From positions 806,001 through 870,000 of the forward strand of contig JADKAF010000001.1 of NCBI GenBank assembly GCA_016719295.1: a stretch of 64,000 bases of DNA. The letters run 5' to 3'. The position numbers and the translations under genes were made by a program. Below are positions 11,254 to 18,534 of the stretch, one piece after another (position 1 is the first letter of the stretch; each line of letters opens with the position of its first letter). The notes beneath the pieces were generated by a model. It saw only the letters and a list, made by a program, of their open reading frames with translations, was not told where the DNA came from and did not search any database. Origin of the DNA: Planctomycetota bacterium (GTDB taxonomy: Bacteria > Planctomycetota > UBA1135 > JADKAF01).

Positions 11254-11892
11254 ATGATCCGCTGGCGCGGCTTCGAGCTCGAGCCTGTGCTCGCGGCCTA
11301 TCTGGCGGCGTGGCTCTTGGCCGTGGCGCTCGCACTCGCGCATCTCATCGTGTGTCGCGCCGCGTACGCGCGGCTCTATGCGGGCTACTTCGCGTTCCTG
11401 TTCGCGCCGTGGAAGCTCGCGAGCTTCCTGCTGGCTCTCGCGATCGTCACCGCCATCGCGCCCTACACCGGCGATCCCACCTGGGATCGCGTCGATGCGC
11501 CGCTGATGTCGCGGCTCTCCTATCTCAGCGCGCCGTGGGTGCTCGGTGTCCTCTATCGACGGAGTGCGCCGCGCGCGCATCTCGCCGTGGCACTCGTGCT
11601 GTGGCTCTTCTCCGCGAGCTGGTGCTACGACGGCTGGATGCTCTGGAAGGACGGCGTCTGCCCGCGGAGTTGGTGGAGCAACCTGCCGATCTCGACCGCG
11701 CTCTACTGCGCCGTGGGCCTGATGTGGAACTTGGATCTCCGGCCCGAGCGTGGCGCGACCTTCGCGTTCTTGGAGGCGGAGTGGCTGCGACGCCCGGAGC
11801 GCGGCACGTCGCTGCGCGTGTTGCTGTGGGCGCTGCCGTTCCTGCTGCTCGGTGGCGCGTGCTGCTTGTTCTTCTCTTGCCTCGACGGATAG
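11254..11892 (+). CDS. Polytopic membrane protein of unknown function
   Basis: 212 residues from an ATG preceded by a strong AGAAAGGGGAG ribosome binding site. Five or six hydrophobic segments are visible (about residues 12-32, 42-68, 85-100, 108-125, 145-158 and 188-207), with tryptophan-rich loops such as S-W-C-Y-D-G-W near 125. I do not recognise a family. It lies 34 bases after the carbonic anhydrase gene in the same direction, so the two may be co-transcribed. A hairpin 40 bases downstream may end the transcript. Confidence 0.6.
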   Translation: MIRWRGFELEPVLAAYLAAWLLAVALALAHLIVCRAAYARLYAGYFAFLFAPWKLASFLLALAIVTAIAPYTGDPTWDRVDAPLMSRLSYLSAPWVLGVLYRRSAPRAHLAVALVLWLFSASWCYDGWMLWKDGVCPRSWWSNLPISTALYCAVGLMWNLDLRPERGATFAFLEAEWLRRPERGTSLRVLLWALPFLLLGGACCLFFSCLDG

Positions 11893-11931
11893 TCGGCTTG
11901 TGTGACTTCTGCCCGAGCCGGCGGCCCCTGA

Positions 11932-11950
11932 ACTCGCCTATGAGGCGAGT
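11932..11950 (+). terminator. Short hairpin after the membrane-protein gene
   Basis: ACTCGCC, a five-base loop and GGCGAGT make a 7-bp perfect stem about 40 bases past the stop at 11892. No T-run follows, so intrinsic termination is doubtful. It also marks the left edge of the lower-GC island. Confidence 0.35.
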
Positions 11951-12096
11951 CTTCGTCGGATACTCAGCGCGTTCTTGATCGAGGTGCCTCGCGATTGGCC
12001 GCGCCACAGCCAGGTTCGCCTAGCCAGGAACTCTGCCTGCAGGATGAGATTCTCCGCGGACACGCCTTGACCCTCCTCGGCCCCAGGATTACCGTC

Positions 12097-12149
12097 CTGA
12101 GACCTGAGACCTGAGACCTGAGACCTGAGACCTGAGACCTGAGACCTGA
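12097..12149. repeat. Heptanucleotide tandem repeat (CTGAGAC)n
   Basis: Seven perfect copies of the 7-mer CTGAGAC run head to tail from 12097 to 12145 and end in a partial copy (CTGA). Because the unit is 7 bp, all three frames on the minus strand read as a repeating Arg-Ser-Gln-Val-Ser-Gly-Leu pattern, which appears in translations only by accident. It lies in the 307-base stretch between the membrane-protein gene and the cysteine-rich protein gene; no credible gene is present there. Such arrays are prone to slippage in copy number. Confidence 0.95.
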
Positions 12150-12199
12150 AGCCCAAGGTGGGCTGAAGATTATCAGGGCATGCGTCACGGAGGGACCAG

Positions 12200-12733
12200 A
12201 TGGCTTCTACAGCTCGATTAGTCCAGGCTTCGACGGTCGCTGCTTCTGCTACGAAGCTCCAAGCCAGATGGAGTCGCCTGTCAGCCGTTCTAGCGTTGAT
12301 CGGTGGACTTCTCCTCGTGGGGATGTCCTTGCCAAGGGTCGTTGAGGCGAGCGTCGCTTTCAACCTAGAGCCGTGTCACGCGGTTGCCACCAGGGCAGGC
12401 AATCCCAACGCGAATCCGCCCATCGCCTTCGGTCCCTGGAAGCCACCGGAGTGTTTTGGCAGCTGTCCCATCGAAGAAGGCACGGAGCCGTGCGAATCGT
12501 ACGCTTCAGGGAGTTCTCCAGTCTACGGCACGTTCTACTACTGTCCGAATTGCGATGATGGCGAACCCGCTTGCTGTCACGTCGTTGTCGTGGCCTCTCC
12601 CAACGGAATACGTTTGAGAGGAGTCTGTGATCCGCCTGAAAGCAGCTGCGACAACGGCGCGTGCAGCTACTCCGGAGCGCAGCATCCGGAAGAGCAGCAG
12701 ATGCAAGGACTCTGCATCGAGCCAGAGGGTTAG
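12200..12733 (+). CDS. Exported cysteine-rich protein (12 Cys), unknown function
   Basis: 177 residues. A 28-residue basic n-region precedes a hydrophobic stretch (about 29-46) and a possible signal peptidase site after V-V-E-A near residue 50. The remaining 127 residues hold exactly 12 cysteines, including C-P-N-C and a C-C pair, with many Pro, Gly, Asp and Glu, so a disulfide-bonded extracytoplasmic fold is likely. A GGAGGG ribosome binding site precedes the ATG. I recognise no family. The next genes in the same direction encode a membrane-anchored carboxypeptidase-regulatory-like protein and a MauE-like redox protein. Twelve cysteines is also the number in methylamine dehydrogenase light chain, but I see no clear sequence homology. 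GC is lower than in the flanks. Confidence 0.65.
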   Translation: MASTARLVQASTVAASATKLQARWSRLSAVLALIGGLLLVGMSLPRVVEASVAFNLEPCHAVATRAGNPNANPPIAFGPWKPPECFGSCPIEEGTEPCESYASGSSPVYGTFYYCPNCDDGEPACCHVVVVASPNGIRLRGVCDPPESSCDNGACSYSGAQHPEEQQMQGLCIEPEG

Positions 12734-12848
12734 GGTGCAGTGCTGACGGGGACTGGCCTCGACTCCGTGTTCGCCAGTTGAGGGCTTGGTCCTTTGTCGA
12801 TAGATGATTGCGAGACGGAACCGGTCTCCGGTTCGCCACGCGGATGCA

Positions 12849-12896
12849 GGGGCAGGACGAATGGCGTTCATTATCATGATGAACAGGTTCTGCCCC
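12849..12896. repeat. REP-like long imperfect palindrome
   Basis: GGGGCAGGAC at 12849-12858 pairs with GTTCTGCCCC at 12887-12896 (one G-U), and inside it GTTCATTA and TGATGAAC (12866-12884) form a second stem around a three-base loop. The whole 48-base element can fold as a two-tier hairpin. The form resembles the intergenic palindromes mobilised by REP-associated tyrosine transposases. It sits in the 350-base gap 12734-13083, which otherwise holds no convincing gene. It could also act as a terminator for the cysteine-rich gene. Confidence 0.65.
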
Positions 12897-12993
12897 GTAG
12901 TCTACACGGCTCGTACATGCAGATGTAAAGGCCAGGTACGAAGAATGGAATATTGAATGGTCGTTGTTGATTCGGTGTTCTGCGCGCGATTAT

Positions 12994-13023
12994 TTGACTT
13001 GCAATGTGATGAGGGCGTCAATA
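12994..13023 (+). promoter_or_regulatory. Possible sigma-70-type promoter
   Basis: TTGACT (12994-12999) is followed after about 18 bases by the AT-rich TCAATA/AATAAT, some 60 bases before the 13084 start. The -35 is good and the -10 poor. In this GC-rich genome such an AT-rich patch stands out, but the assignment is weak. Confidence 0.3.
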
Positions 13024-13083
13024 ATTTCTTGTGTCGCCCGGGATTCAGTCTGAATTCTGGCATGCCTGAGAGGAAGTCTAGAC

Positions 13084-14739
13084 ATGCGCTCGCTCTCTCT
13101 TCGAACCTACCTGATCCTAGCTGCGGTGCTGCTTGGAGTGGCTACCCTGGTACATCTCGTTCTGCGGAGGTCTGAATTGCCGCAGTCCATTGAGTCGATT
13201 ATGGAGCAGACTCGTGTGTCTGAGGTTCGTTCGCGGACGGAGGACTTGATAGATCGGAGATCCACTGGAGGATCCGAGAAAGCGACGGATGTCGTGACCC
13301 CTCTGGATTCCGGCCGCGAGTGGAAGATCCTTGTAGTGGATGAGTATGACAATGCGGTTTCAGGGGCATCTGTTCGCGTTTGCGAAACCAGTAGGGTTGC
13401 CATGGTTGAATTGCCGCTCACGGGGCTCGATGGGGCTACCGCATATAGGGGGAGCCTTGATGATCCGGCGCAAGTGATTGTTTCGGCAAAGGGGTACTCT
13501 ACAAGGCAATCGCTCTTGTCCGCTAAGTACTCTCCGAATCCGCTGGTCGTTCGACTCCTCAGCATGGCTCGCATCACTGGACGGGTTGTCGACTGGCAAG
13601 GTGGTCCAGTCGCTGGCGTGAGAGTTCTAGCTGTAGAATCAGGCTCCACAATGTCTCCGCTCTCTACGCTCTCCCTGATAGGAGGCAAACTGGATCTCTC
13701 GGGTATGTCCAATGATCAGGGAGAGTTCTCGATCGATGGGGCGGCGGTCCAGACTTCATATCGATTGCTAGCTGGCGGGAATGGCTGGGTGTCTCGTAAC
13801 GCAATGACTTATCACCCTGGAGATGGACCACTGGAGATAGTTGCCTTTCCAATCTATCTTGCAGTGATCGAGTTTGATGCGCCGTTTTTGGGGGATGGAG
13901 GCAACTTGTGGGGCGCGATCTCCTGGTCGGAAAAGGAGGTTCTGGACGCCATTCACGATCATCCTGGAGATGAGGCGCTCGCAGTTTGCGGTCTCCCGCC
14001 CACACTGCTCGGTAGATCGTCATGGCCGTACTTGCGTATTCTAAAGCTGAGCAAGCACGAGGCAGCTCAGAATGGCTTTGTGCGCATCAAGTCTCGATGG
14101 CCTGGATGTAAGCCGATAGCGGCTGACGTCCCACTGAGACGGCTGGGTTCGGAATACGTCATCGCAAAGATGCATCTCGAGGACACGTCAGAGGGGAGAG
14201 GTAGCGCGCGCATAGAGCTAACTGGTTTGCCAAGTTCGGTGCCGTTGCCTGTATTTAGGGAGAATCCCGCTGCATCCTTGCAATTCGCCTCGGGCGCAGA
14301 GCGTTTCGAGGTTCCAGTTAGCGAGCTACGGAGGCCGACGATTGTCTCCGGAATTCCTCGGGGATCATACCGAGTGCTTTTCTTGGCGCAAGACAATCAG
14401 GTCGTCTTGCCTAGGGCGGGTGTACACATCGAGATCGTTCCGAATGAGGAGTCGACAGTACAGCTTGACTTATCACGGCTTGGCAACCTGCTTCTGCATG
14501 TCCGCGGCGCGGATGGGCTAGAACACACCGGCATGTGTACCGTGCAGCTTGAACGGCGTGGACTTGCGCCGGAGAATTATGTCTATCAGGATCGGTTCTG
14601 GATGCTCCCTTATTTTGCCGCATGTCTCCGAGAAGGGTCTTATCAGGTTGTCGTAAAGAACGATCGGGGGCACCAGGGCGAGATTGAGCTTTCTGTTCTG
14701 CCCGGTGTCATGACGGAAGCGATGGTTCTCTTGAAGTAG
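13084..14739 (+). CDS. Membrane-anchored carboxypeptidase-regulatory-like domain protein
   Basis: 551 residues. An uncleaved signal anchor (about residues 9-26) is followed by a low-complexity linker and a series of beta-sandwich domains. The first (about 77-150) has the typical V-D-E-Y-D-N-A-V-S-G-A-S-V opening; the second (about 153-250) has I-T-G-R-V-V-D-W-Q-G-G-P-V-A-G-V-R-V followed by a D-x-x-G-x-F-S-I motif. These match carboxypeptidase regulatory-like (CarboxypepD_reg) or transthyretin-like folds seen in many planctomycete surface proteins. No peptidase domain is present. A GAGGAAG ribosome binding site precedes the ATG. GC is far lower than the average of the window, in common with both neighbours. 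It probably forms an operon with the MauE-like gene nine bases on. Confidence 0.7.
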   Translation: MRSLSLRTYLILAAVLLGVATLVHLVLRRSELPQSIESIMEQTRVSEVRSRTEDLIDRRSTGGSEKATDVVTPLDSGREWKILVVDEYDNAVSGASVRVCETSRVAMVELPLTGLDGATAYRGSLDDPAQVIVSAKGYSTRQSLLSAKYSPNPLVVRLLSMARITGRVVDWQGGPVAGVRVLAVESGSTMSPLSTLSLIGGKLDLSGMSNDQGEFSIDGAAVQTSYRLLAGGNGWVSRNAMTYHPGDGPLEIVAFPIYLAVIEFDAPFLGDGGNLWGAISWSEKEVLDAIHDHPGDEALAVCGLPPTLLGRSSWPYLRILKLSKHEAAQNGFVRIKSRWPGCKPIAADVPLRRLGSEYVIAKMHLEDTSEGRGSARIELTGLPSSVPLPVFRENPAASLQFASGAERFEVPVSELRRPTIVSGIPRGSYRVLFLAQDNQVVLPRAGVHIEIVPNEESTVQLDLSRLGNLLLHVRGADGLEHTGMCTVQLERRGLAPENYVYQDRFWMLPYFAACLREGSYQVVVKNDRGHQGEIELSVLPGVMTEAMVLLK

Positions 14740-14748
14740 GAGAAGGGC

Positions 14749-15195
14749 ATGATCCTCTCGCAACGGCTACTCCACCGAGGTATAGATTTTCTTGCTGGCG
14801 GGATCTTGATCTGTAGCGCGGCGTTGAAGGTTGCTTCCGCGCCGCGTAATGGGCTTATCGATAGAGGGGGGTGGCTGCTTCTGGAGGTCTCCCGGGCGGT
14901 CTACTGGCCATTGATTGTATTCGAGATGTTGTTGGGGGCGGCCTTCTTTCTTGGATTGCCTGCCTTGCATTTGACTCGCCTGGTCGGGTTGGCAGTTTTC
15001 TCCCTTTTCCTGGTTGCGTATTCGATTCTTGTCATTGTCACGGGTGCTGAGGATCGGATTTGTGCTTGCTTCGGGCACGTTGAATTGGGGCATTTCGAGC
15101 ATATTTCACTGCTAATGGGGATGACGCTTCTTCTTGGAGTTACCAGTCGTGAATCGCCCAGTCGTGAATCGCCCAGTCGTGGCGCCACAGATTAG
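14749..15195 (+). CDS. MauE/DoxX-like redox-associated membrane protein
   Basis: 148 residues with four hydrophobic helices (about 9-28, 42-64, 70-100 and 112-130). Just before the last helix sits D-R-I-C-A-C-F-G-H, the C-x-C-F-G signature of MauE-type proteins. In the methylamine utilisation system MauE works with MauD to support disulfide formation and maturation of the cysteine-rich light chain. Here the likely client is the 12-Cys protein encoded upstream; that link is inference. AGGAG lies just before the ATG and the previous stop is nine bases away. The C-terminus ends in a short Ser-Arg-Glu-Ser-Pro repeat encoded by a 15-bp direct duplication. GC is low. Confidence 0.65.
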   Translation: MILSQRLLHRGIDFLAGGILICSAALKVASAPRNGLIDRGGWLLLEVSRAVYWPLIVFEMLLGAAFFLGLPALHLTRLVGLAVFSLFLVAYSILVIVTGAEDRICACFGHVELGHFEHISLLMGMTLLLGVTSRESPSRESPSRGATD

Positions 15196-15318
15196 TATTG
15201 GTGCTCGTGCGTAGCTGTCACACATTCCGGAGGCTCGCGGGTTGGATTCACTGCCGCTTGCGGAGCCAGTGAGATTCCTGATTGATTTCCGTGGCCCTCG
15301 TCCGATCGCGACCGAGTG

Positions 15319-17256
15319 CTATTTCACACGGGTCAGCGACTCTAGGAACTCCCACCGCGCATACGCGGCCTCGGTCTCCGCGCGCGTCTTCGCGAGCTCG
15401 GCCGTGAGCTCCTTCGCCTTGGTGTTGCCTTCGATGGTGCGGTAGAGCTCGCCGTTCGCGAGCCCGGCCTCGAGAGAAGCGATCCGCGTCTCGAGCTGCT
15501 CCAAGCGCGCGGGCAGCGCGTCGAGCTCCTTCTGTTCGACCCAGGAGAGCTTCGACTTCTTCGGCGCGCTCGCGGCGGTCTTCTCCGCGGCGGCCGCGCG
15601 CGCGGCGCGTTCGGCGGTTTGCTTCGCTGCGGCGGCGGCTTCGGCGGCGCGCGCGGCGCGGCGCTCGACGTACGGCGCGTAGCCGCCGGGGTAATCGACG
15701 ACGAGTCCGCCCGGCTCGATCGCGAGGATGCGCGTCGCGACGCGCTCCAGGAACCAGCGGTCGTGCGAGATCAGCAGCACCGTGCCGGGGAAGCTGAGCA
15801 GCGCTTCCTCGAGCACGCGCAGCGTCGGCAGGTCGAGATCGTTCGTCGGCTCGTCGAGCACGAGGACGTTGCCGCGCTCGCGCAGCAGGCGCGCGATCTG
15901 CGCGCGCCGACGCTCGCCGCCGGAGAGCTTGCCGAGCTCGGTCTCGTGCTGATCGGGGCGGAAGAGCAGGCGCTCCAGGAAGGAGCGCAGCGTGTGCGCG
16001 GGCGGGGCGTCGGGGCCGCGGTCGTTCGCGTGCGCGACGAAGTCGATCAGCTTCACGCGCGGGTCGATGCCGACCAAGTCCTGCGGCAAGCGCGAGAAGC
16101 GCACGGAGGCGCCGATCTCCACCGCGCCTTCCTCGGGGGCGAGCTCGCCGACGAGGATGCGAAGCAAGGTCGTCTTGCCGCTGCCGTTCGGCCCGATCAG
16201 GCCCAGGCGCTCGCCGGCGCCGAGCTCGAGCTCGACGTTGCGGAAGAGGCGGCGCTCGCCGAAGCCATGGCCGACCTTCTTCGCCACGATGCCGCGCGTC
16301 CCGAGCCGCGGCCCGGGCGGGAACTCGAGCGCCAGGTCTCCCGGCAGCGAGATGGGGACGGCGTTCTCGGCGCTGCGGAAGCGATCGACGCGAGCCTTGG
16401 CCTTCGTCGTGCGCGCGGCGGGACCGCGGCGGATCCAGTCGAGCTCGCGGCGCAGGAAGGCGCGGCGCTTGTCCTCGGCCTTCGCCTCGCGCTCCAAGCG
16501 CTCCGCGCGCTGCTCCAGGTAGTCCGTGTAGTTGCCGAAGGACTCGTAGAGCTTGCCGCGATCGAGCTCGAAGACGTGCTCGACGCAGGCGTCGAGCAGC
16601 GCGCGGTCGTGCGTCACGAGCACGAACGCGCCGCTCCAGCCCTGCAGCGTCTGCTCGACCCACTCGATGCCCTCTTGGTCCAAGTGGTTCGTGGGCTCGT
16701 CGAGCAGCAGGAGATCGGGCTGCTCGATCAGCGCGCGGGCCAGCGCGGTGCGGCGCGCCTCGCCGCCCGAGAGCGAGCCGGCGCGCGCCTCCAGCGGCGG
16801 CAGGCGCAGCAAGCTGCGCAGCCGGTCGAGGTCGTTCTCGAGGGCGCTGCCGCCCATGCTGCGGATGTGCTCCTCCATGCGACCTTGCGCCTCGAGCAGC
16901 GCTTGGATCTCGCGCTCGTCGCGCGTGATCGAGAGCGCCTCGTGGAGCTCGTCCAGCTCGCGCTCGAGCGCTTGGCGGCGCACCTGGCCGGCGCGGAGCA
17001 GCTCGCCGACGGTCGCCTCCGGATCGAGGCGCGGCTCCTGCGGCAGGAGCCGCACGAGCGCGCCCCGAGCGATCTCGATGCGCCCTTCGTCGGGCGTATC
17101 GAGGCCGACCAGCAGATGGAGCAGCGTCGACTTGCCGGTGCCGTTCGCGCCGATCAGGCCGACCTTCTGATCGGCTTCGATCGAGAAGTCGACGGCGTCG
17201 AGCAGGGTACGGGAGCCTTGGAGCCGGGTGAGAGAGTGCGCGCGCAGGAGGGACAT
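15319..17256 (-). CDS. ABC-F family ATPase (Uup-like)
   Basis: 645 residues with two tandem ABC domains and no membrane segments. The first has Walker A G-A-N-G-T-G-K-S-T, signature L-S-G-G-E-A-R-R and Walker B L-L-L-L-D-E-P-T-N-H-L-D. The second has G-P-N-G-S-G-K-T-T, L-S-G-G-E-R-R-R and V-L-D-E-P-T-N-D-L-D. The interdomain linker is basic and helical, and the C-terminal 110 residues are Ala/Lys/Glu-rich coiled coil, as in Uup. ABC-F proteins act on the ribosome or, for Uup, on branched DNA or ribosome assembly. The start is set at the M-S-L-L-R-A-H-S-L-T-R-L position, where homology begins. Confidence 0.93.
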   Translation of the reverse strand: MSLLRAHSLTRLQGSRTLLDAVDFSIEADQKVGLIGANGTGKSTLLHLLVGLDTPDEGRIEIARGALVRLLPQEPRLDPEATVGELLRAGQVRRQALERELDELHEALSITRDEREIQALLEAQGRMEEHIRSMGGSALENDLDRLRSLLRLPPLEARAGSLSGGEARRTALARALIEQPDLLLLDEPTNHLDQEGIEWVEQTLQGWSGAFVLVTHDRALLDACVEHVFELDRGKLYESFGNYTDYLEQRAERLEREAKAEDKRRAFLRRELDWIRRGPAARTTKAKARVDRFRSAENAVPISLPGDLALEFPPGPRLGTRGIVAKKVGHGFGERRLFRNVELELGAGERLGLIGPNGSGKTTLLRILVGELAPEEGAVEIGASVRFSRLPQDLVGIDPRVKLIDFVAHANDRGPDAPPAHTLRSFLERLLFRPDQHETELGKLSGGERRRAQIARLLRERGNVLVLDEPTNDLDLPTLRVLEEALLSFPGTVLLISHDRWFLERVATRILAIEPGGLVVDYPGGYAPYVERRAARAAEAAAAAKQTAERAARAAAAEKTAASAPKKSKLSWVEQKELDALPARLEQLETRIASLEAGLANGELYRTIEGNTKAKELTAELAKTRAETEAAYARWEFLESLTRVK

Positions 17257-17367
17257 CGCGCGGGAGGGTAGCGGAGCGGGCGGAGCGGGGCCAGGTCGCG
17301 CTCTGGAAGCGCGCGGAGGACCGTGCTGAACTAGGCGCGTCCCTCGCCCCCCGGAGCGCACCCCGCC

Positions 17368-18372
17368 ATGTCCTCCACGATGAAGGCCCGCGTCGGCTTC
17401 CTCGGCGTGAGCCACCCGCACTTCGCCGGCCGCGCCGGCGTCCTCGCGCGCGAGGACGGCGTCGAGATCGCCGCGGTGCACGATCCGAACGCCGAGCTCA
17501 TGGCCGCGGTCGGCGCGCGCTTCGGCGCGAAGACCTTCGAGAAGTCGAAGGAGCTGCTGAAGGCCGGGCTCGACTTCGTCGTGATCGAGGGGACGAATAC
17601 GCAGTGCGCCGCCTTCGCGCTCGAGGCCGCGAAGGCGAAGGTGCCGATGGTGCTCGAGAAGCCCGGGGCGCAGAACCTGGACGCGCTGCGGAAGGTCGCC
17701 GAGGCGGCCGAGAAGGCGCGCGTCTTCTGTCAGGTCGGTTATCACCTGCGCTACTCGCCGGCGGTGCTGCGCGCGCGGGAGATCGTCGAGCAGGGCTATC
17801 TCGGCCGCATCACGACGGCGCGCTTCCACTGCGCGGTCATGGCCCCCTCGCTCACCAACGAGTGGTTCTGCGATCCGCAGGATCGAGGCGGCCTGGTCTA
17901 CCTCGACTTCTGCCACATGCTCGACCTGCTGACGCTCTTCCTCGGCATGCCGGCGGAGGCGCTCGTGCGCTTCCGCAAGCTGGAGGGCGTTCCCGAGCAT
18001 CCCTTCGAGGACTCGGCCGCGTTCGTGTTTCGCTTCGACGACGTGCTCGCGGCGGGGGACTGCTGCGGCTGGGAGGCCGAGGACTGGCTGCACTCCTGGT
18101 CGATCGAGCTCTACGGAACCCAGGGGACCCTGCGCGTCGGGATCCATCCGCCGGCGGTCGACCTCTACCTGCGCCACGCGCGCGCGCCGTATCCGGCGGG
18201 CTGGACGCGCAGCTCGGACGCGGCCTACGACGGCGATCAGAGCTACGCCGCCGAACTCCGCGAAGCGCGCCGGCGCATCTTGGTGGGGCAGACGCCTTCG
18301 GGCGCCGACATCCAGCACGCGCTGCGGCTCGGCGAGATCCTCGACGCGCTCTATCGCTCGCAGGGGCTCTGA
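17368..18372 (+). CDS. Gfo/Idh/MocA family oxidoreductase
   Basis: 334 residues. An N-terminal Rossmann fold begins V-G-F-L-G-V-S-H-P-H, and the conserved E-K-P-G motif of the family is present near residue 110. Helix G-Y-H-L-R-Y-S-P-A and the C-terminal alpha/beta domain with D-F-C-H-M-L-D-L-L follow, where the histidine is at the usual catalytic position. These enzymes are NAD(P)-dependent sugar or inositol dehydrogenases; the substrate cannot be told. The glycine-rich loop is less canonical (G-V-S-H-P-H rather than G-x-G-x-x-G). It is divergent from the ABC-F gene and has no obvious pathway partner. Confidence 0.85.
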   Translation: MSSTMKARVGFLGVSHPHFAGRAGVLAREDGVEIAAVHDPNAELMAAVGARFGAKTFEKSKELLKAGLDFVVIEGTNTQCAAFALEAAKAKVPMVLEKPGAQNLDALRKVAEAAEKARVFCQVGYHLRYSPAVLRAREIVEQGYLGRITTARFHCAVMAPSLTNEWFCDPQDRGGLVYLDFCHMLDLLTLFLGMPAEALVRFRKLEGVPEHPFEDSAAFVFRFDDVLAAGDCCGWEAEDWLHSWSIELYGTQGTLRVGIHPPAVDLYLRHARAPYPAGWTRSSDAAYDGDQSYAAELREARRRILVGQTPSGADIQHALRLGEILDALYRSQGL

Positions 18373-18534
18373 GCGCGCCTCCGCGGCGCCGCGTCCGAAG
18401 CCCGCGGGGAGCCGAAAGCCCTGCGGGCTTGGCGAAGTTCTGCTGCGGCGACTAAGCTCGGGACGCCTGATCCGCTGCGTGCGCCTCTCCCGAGCCTGGC
18501 CCGATCGCTCCGCGGTGCACGCCCCCTCCCGCGC

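Noticed and set aside
11938..12363. Minus-strand open frame across the heptanucleotide repeat, ending in S-A-E-N-L-I-L-Q and a basic tail
   Set aside because: I considered a transposase or four-helix-bundle remnant because of E-N-L-x-L, but the match is too short and most of the frame is repeat or antisense to the cysteine-rich gene.
12957..13175. Small 72-codon plus-strand frame before the 13.1 kb gene
   Set aside because: It overlaps the start of a better gene in another frame, has no ribosome binding site and no recognisable features.
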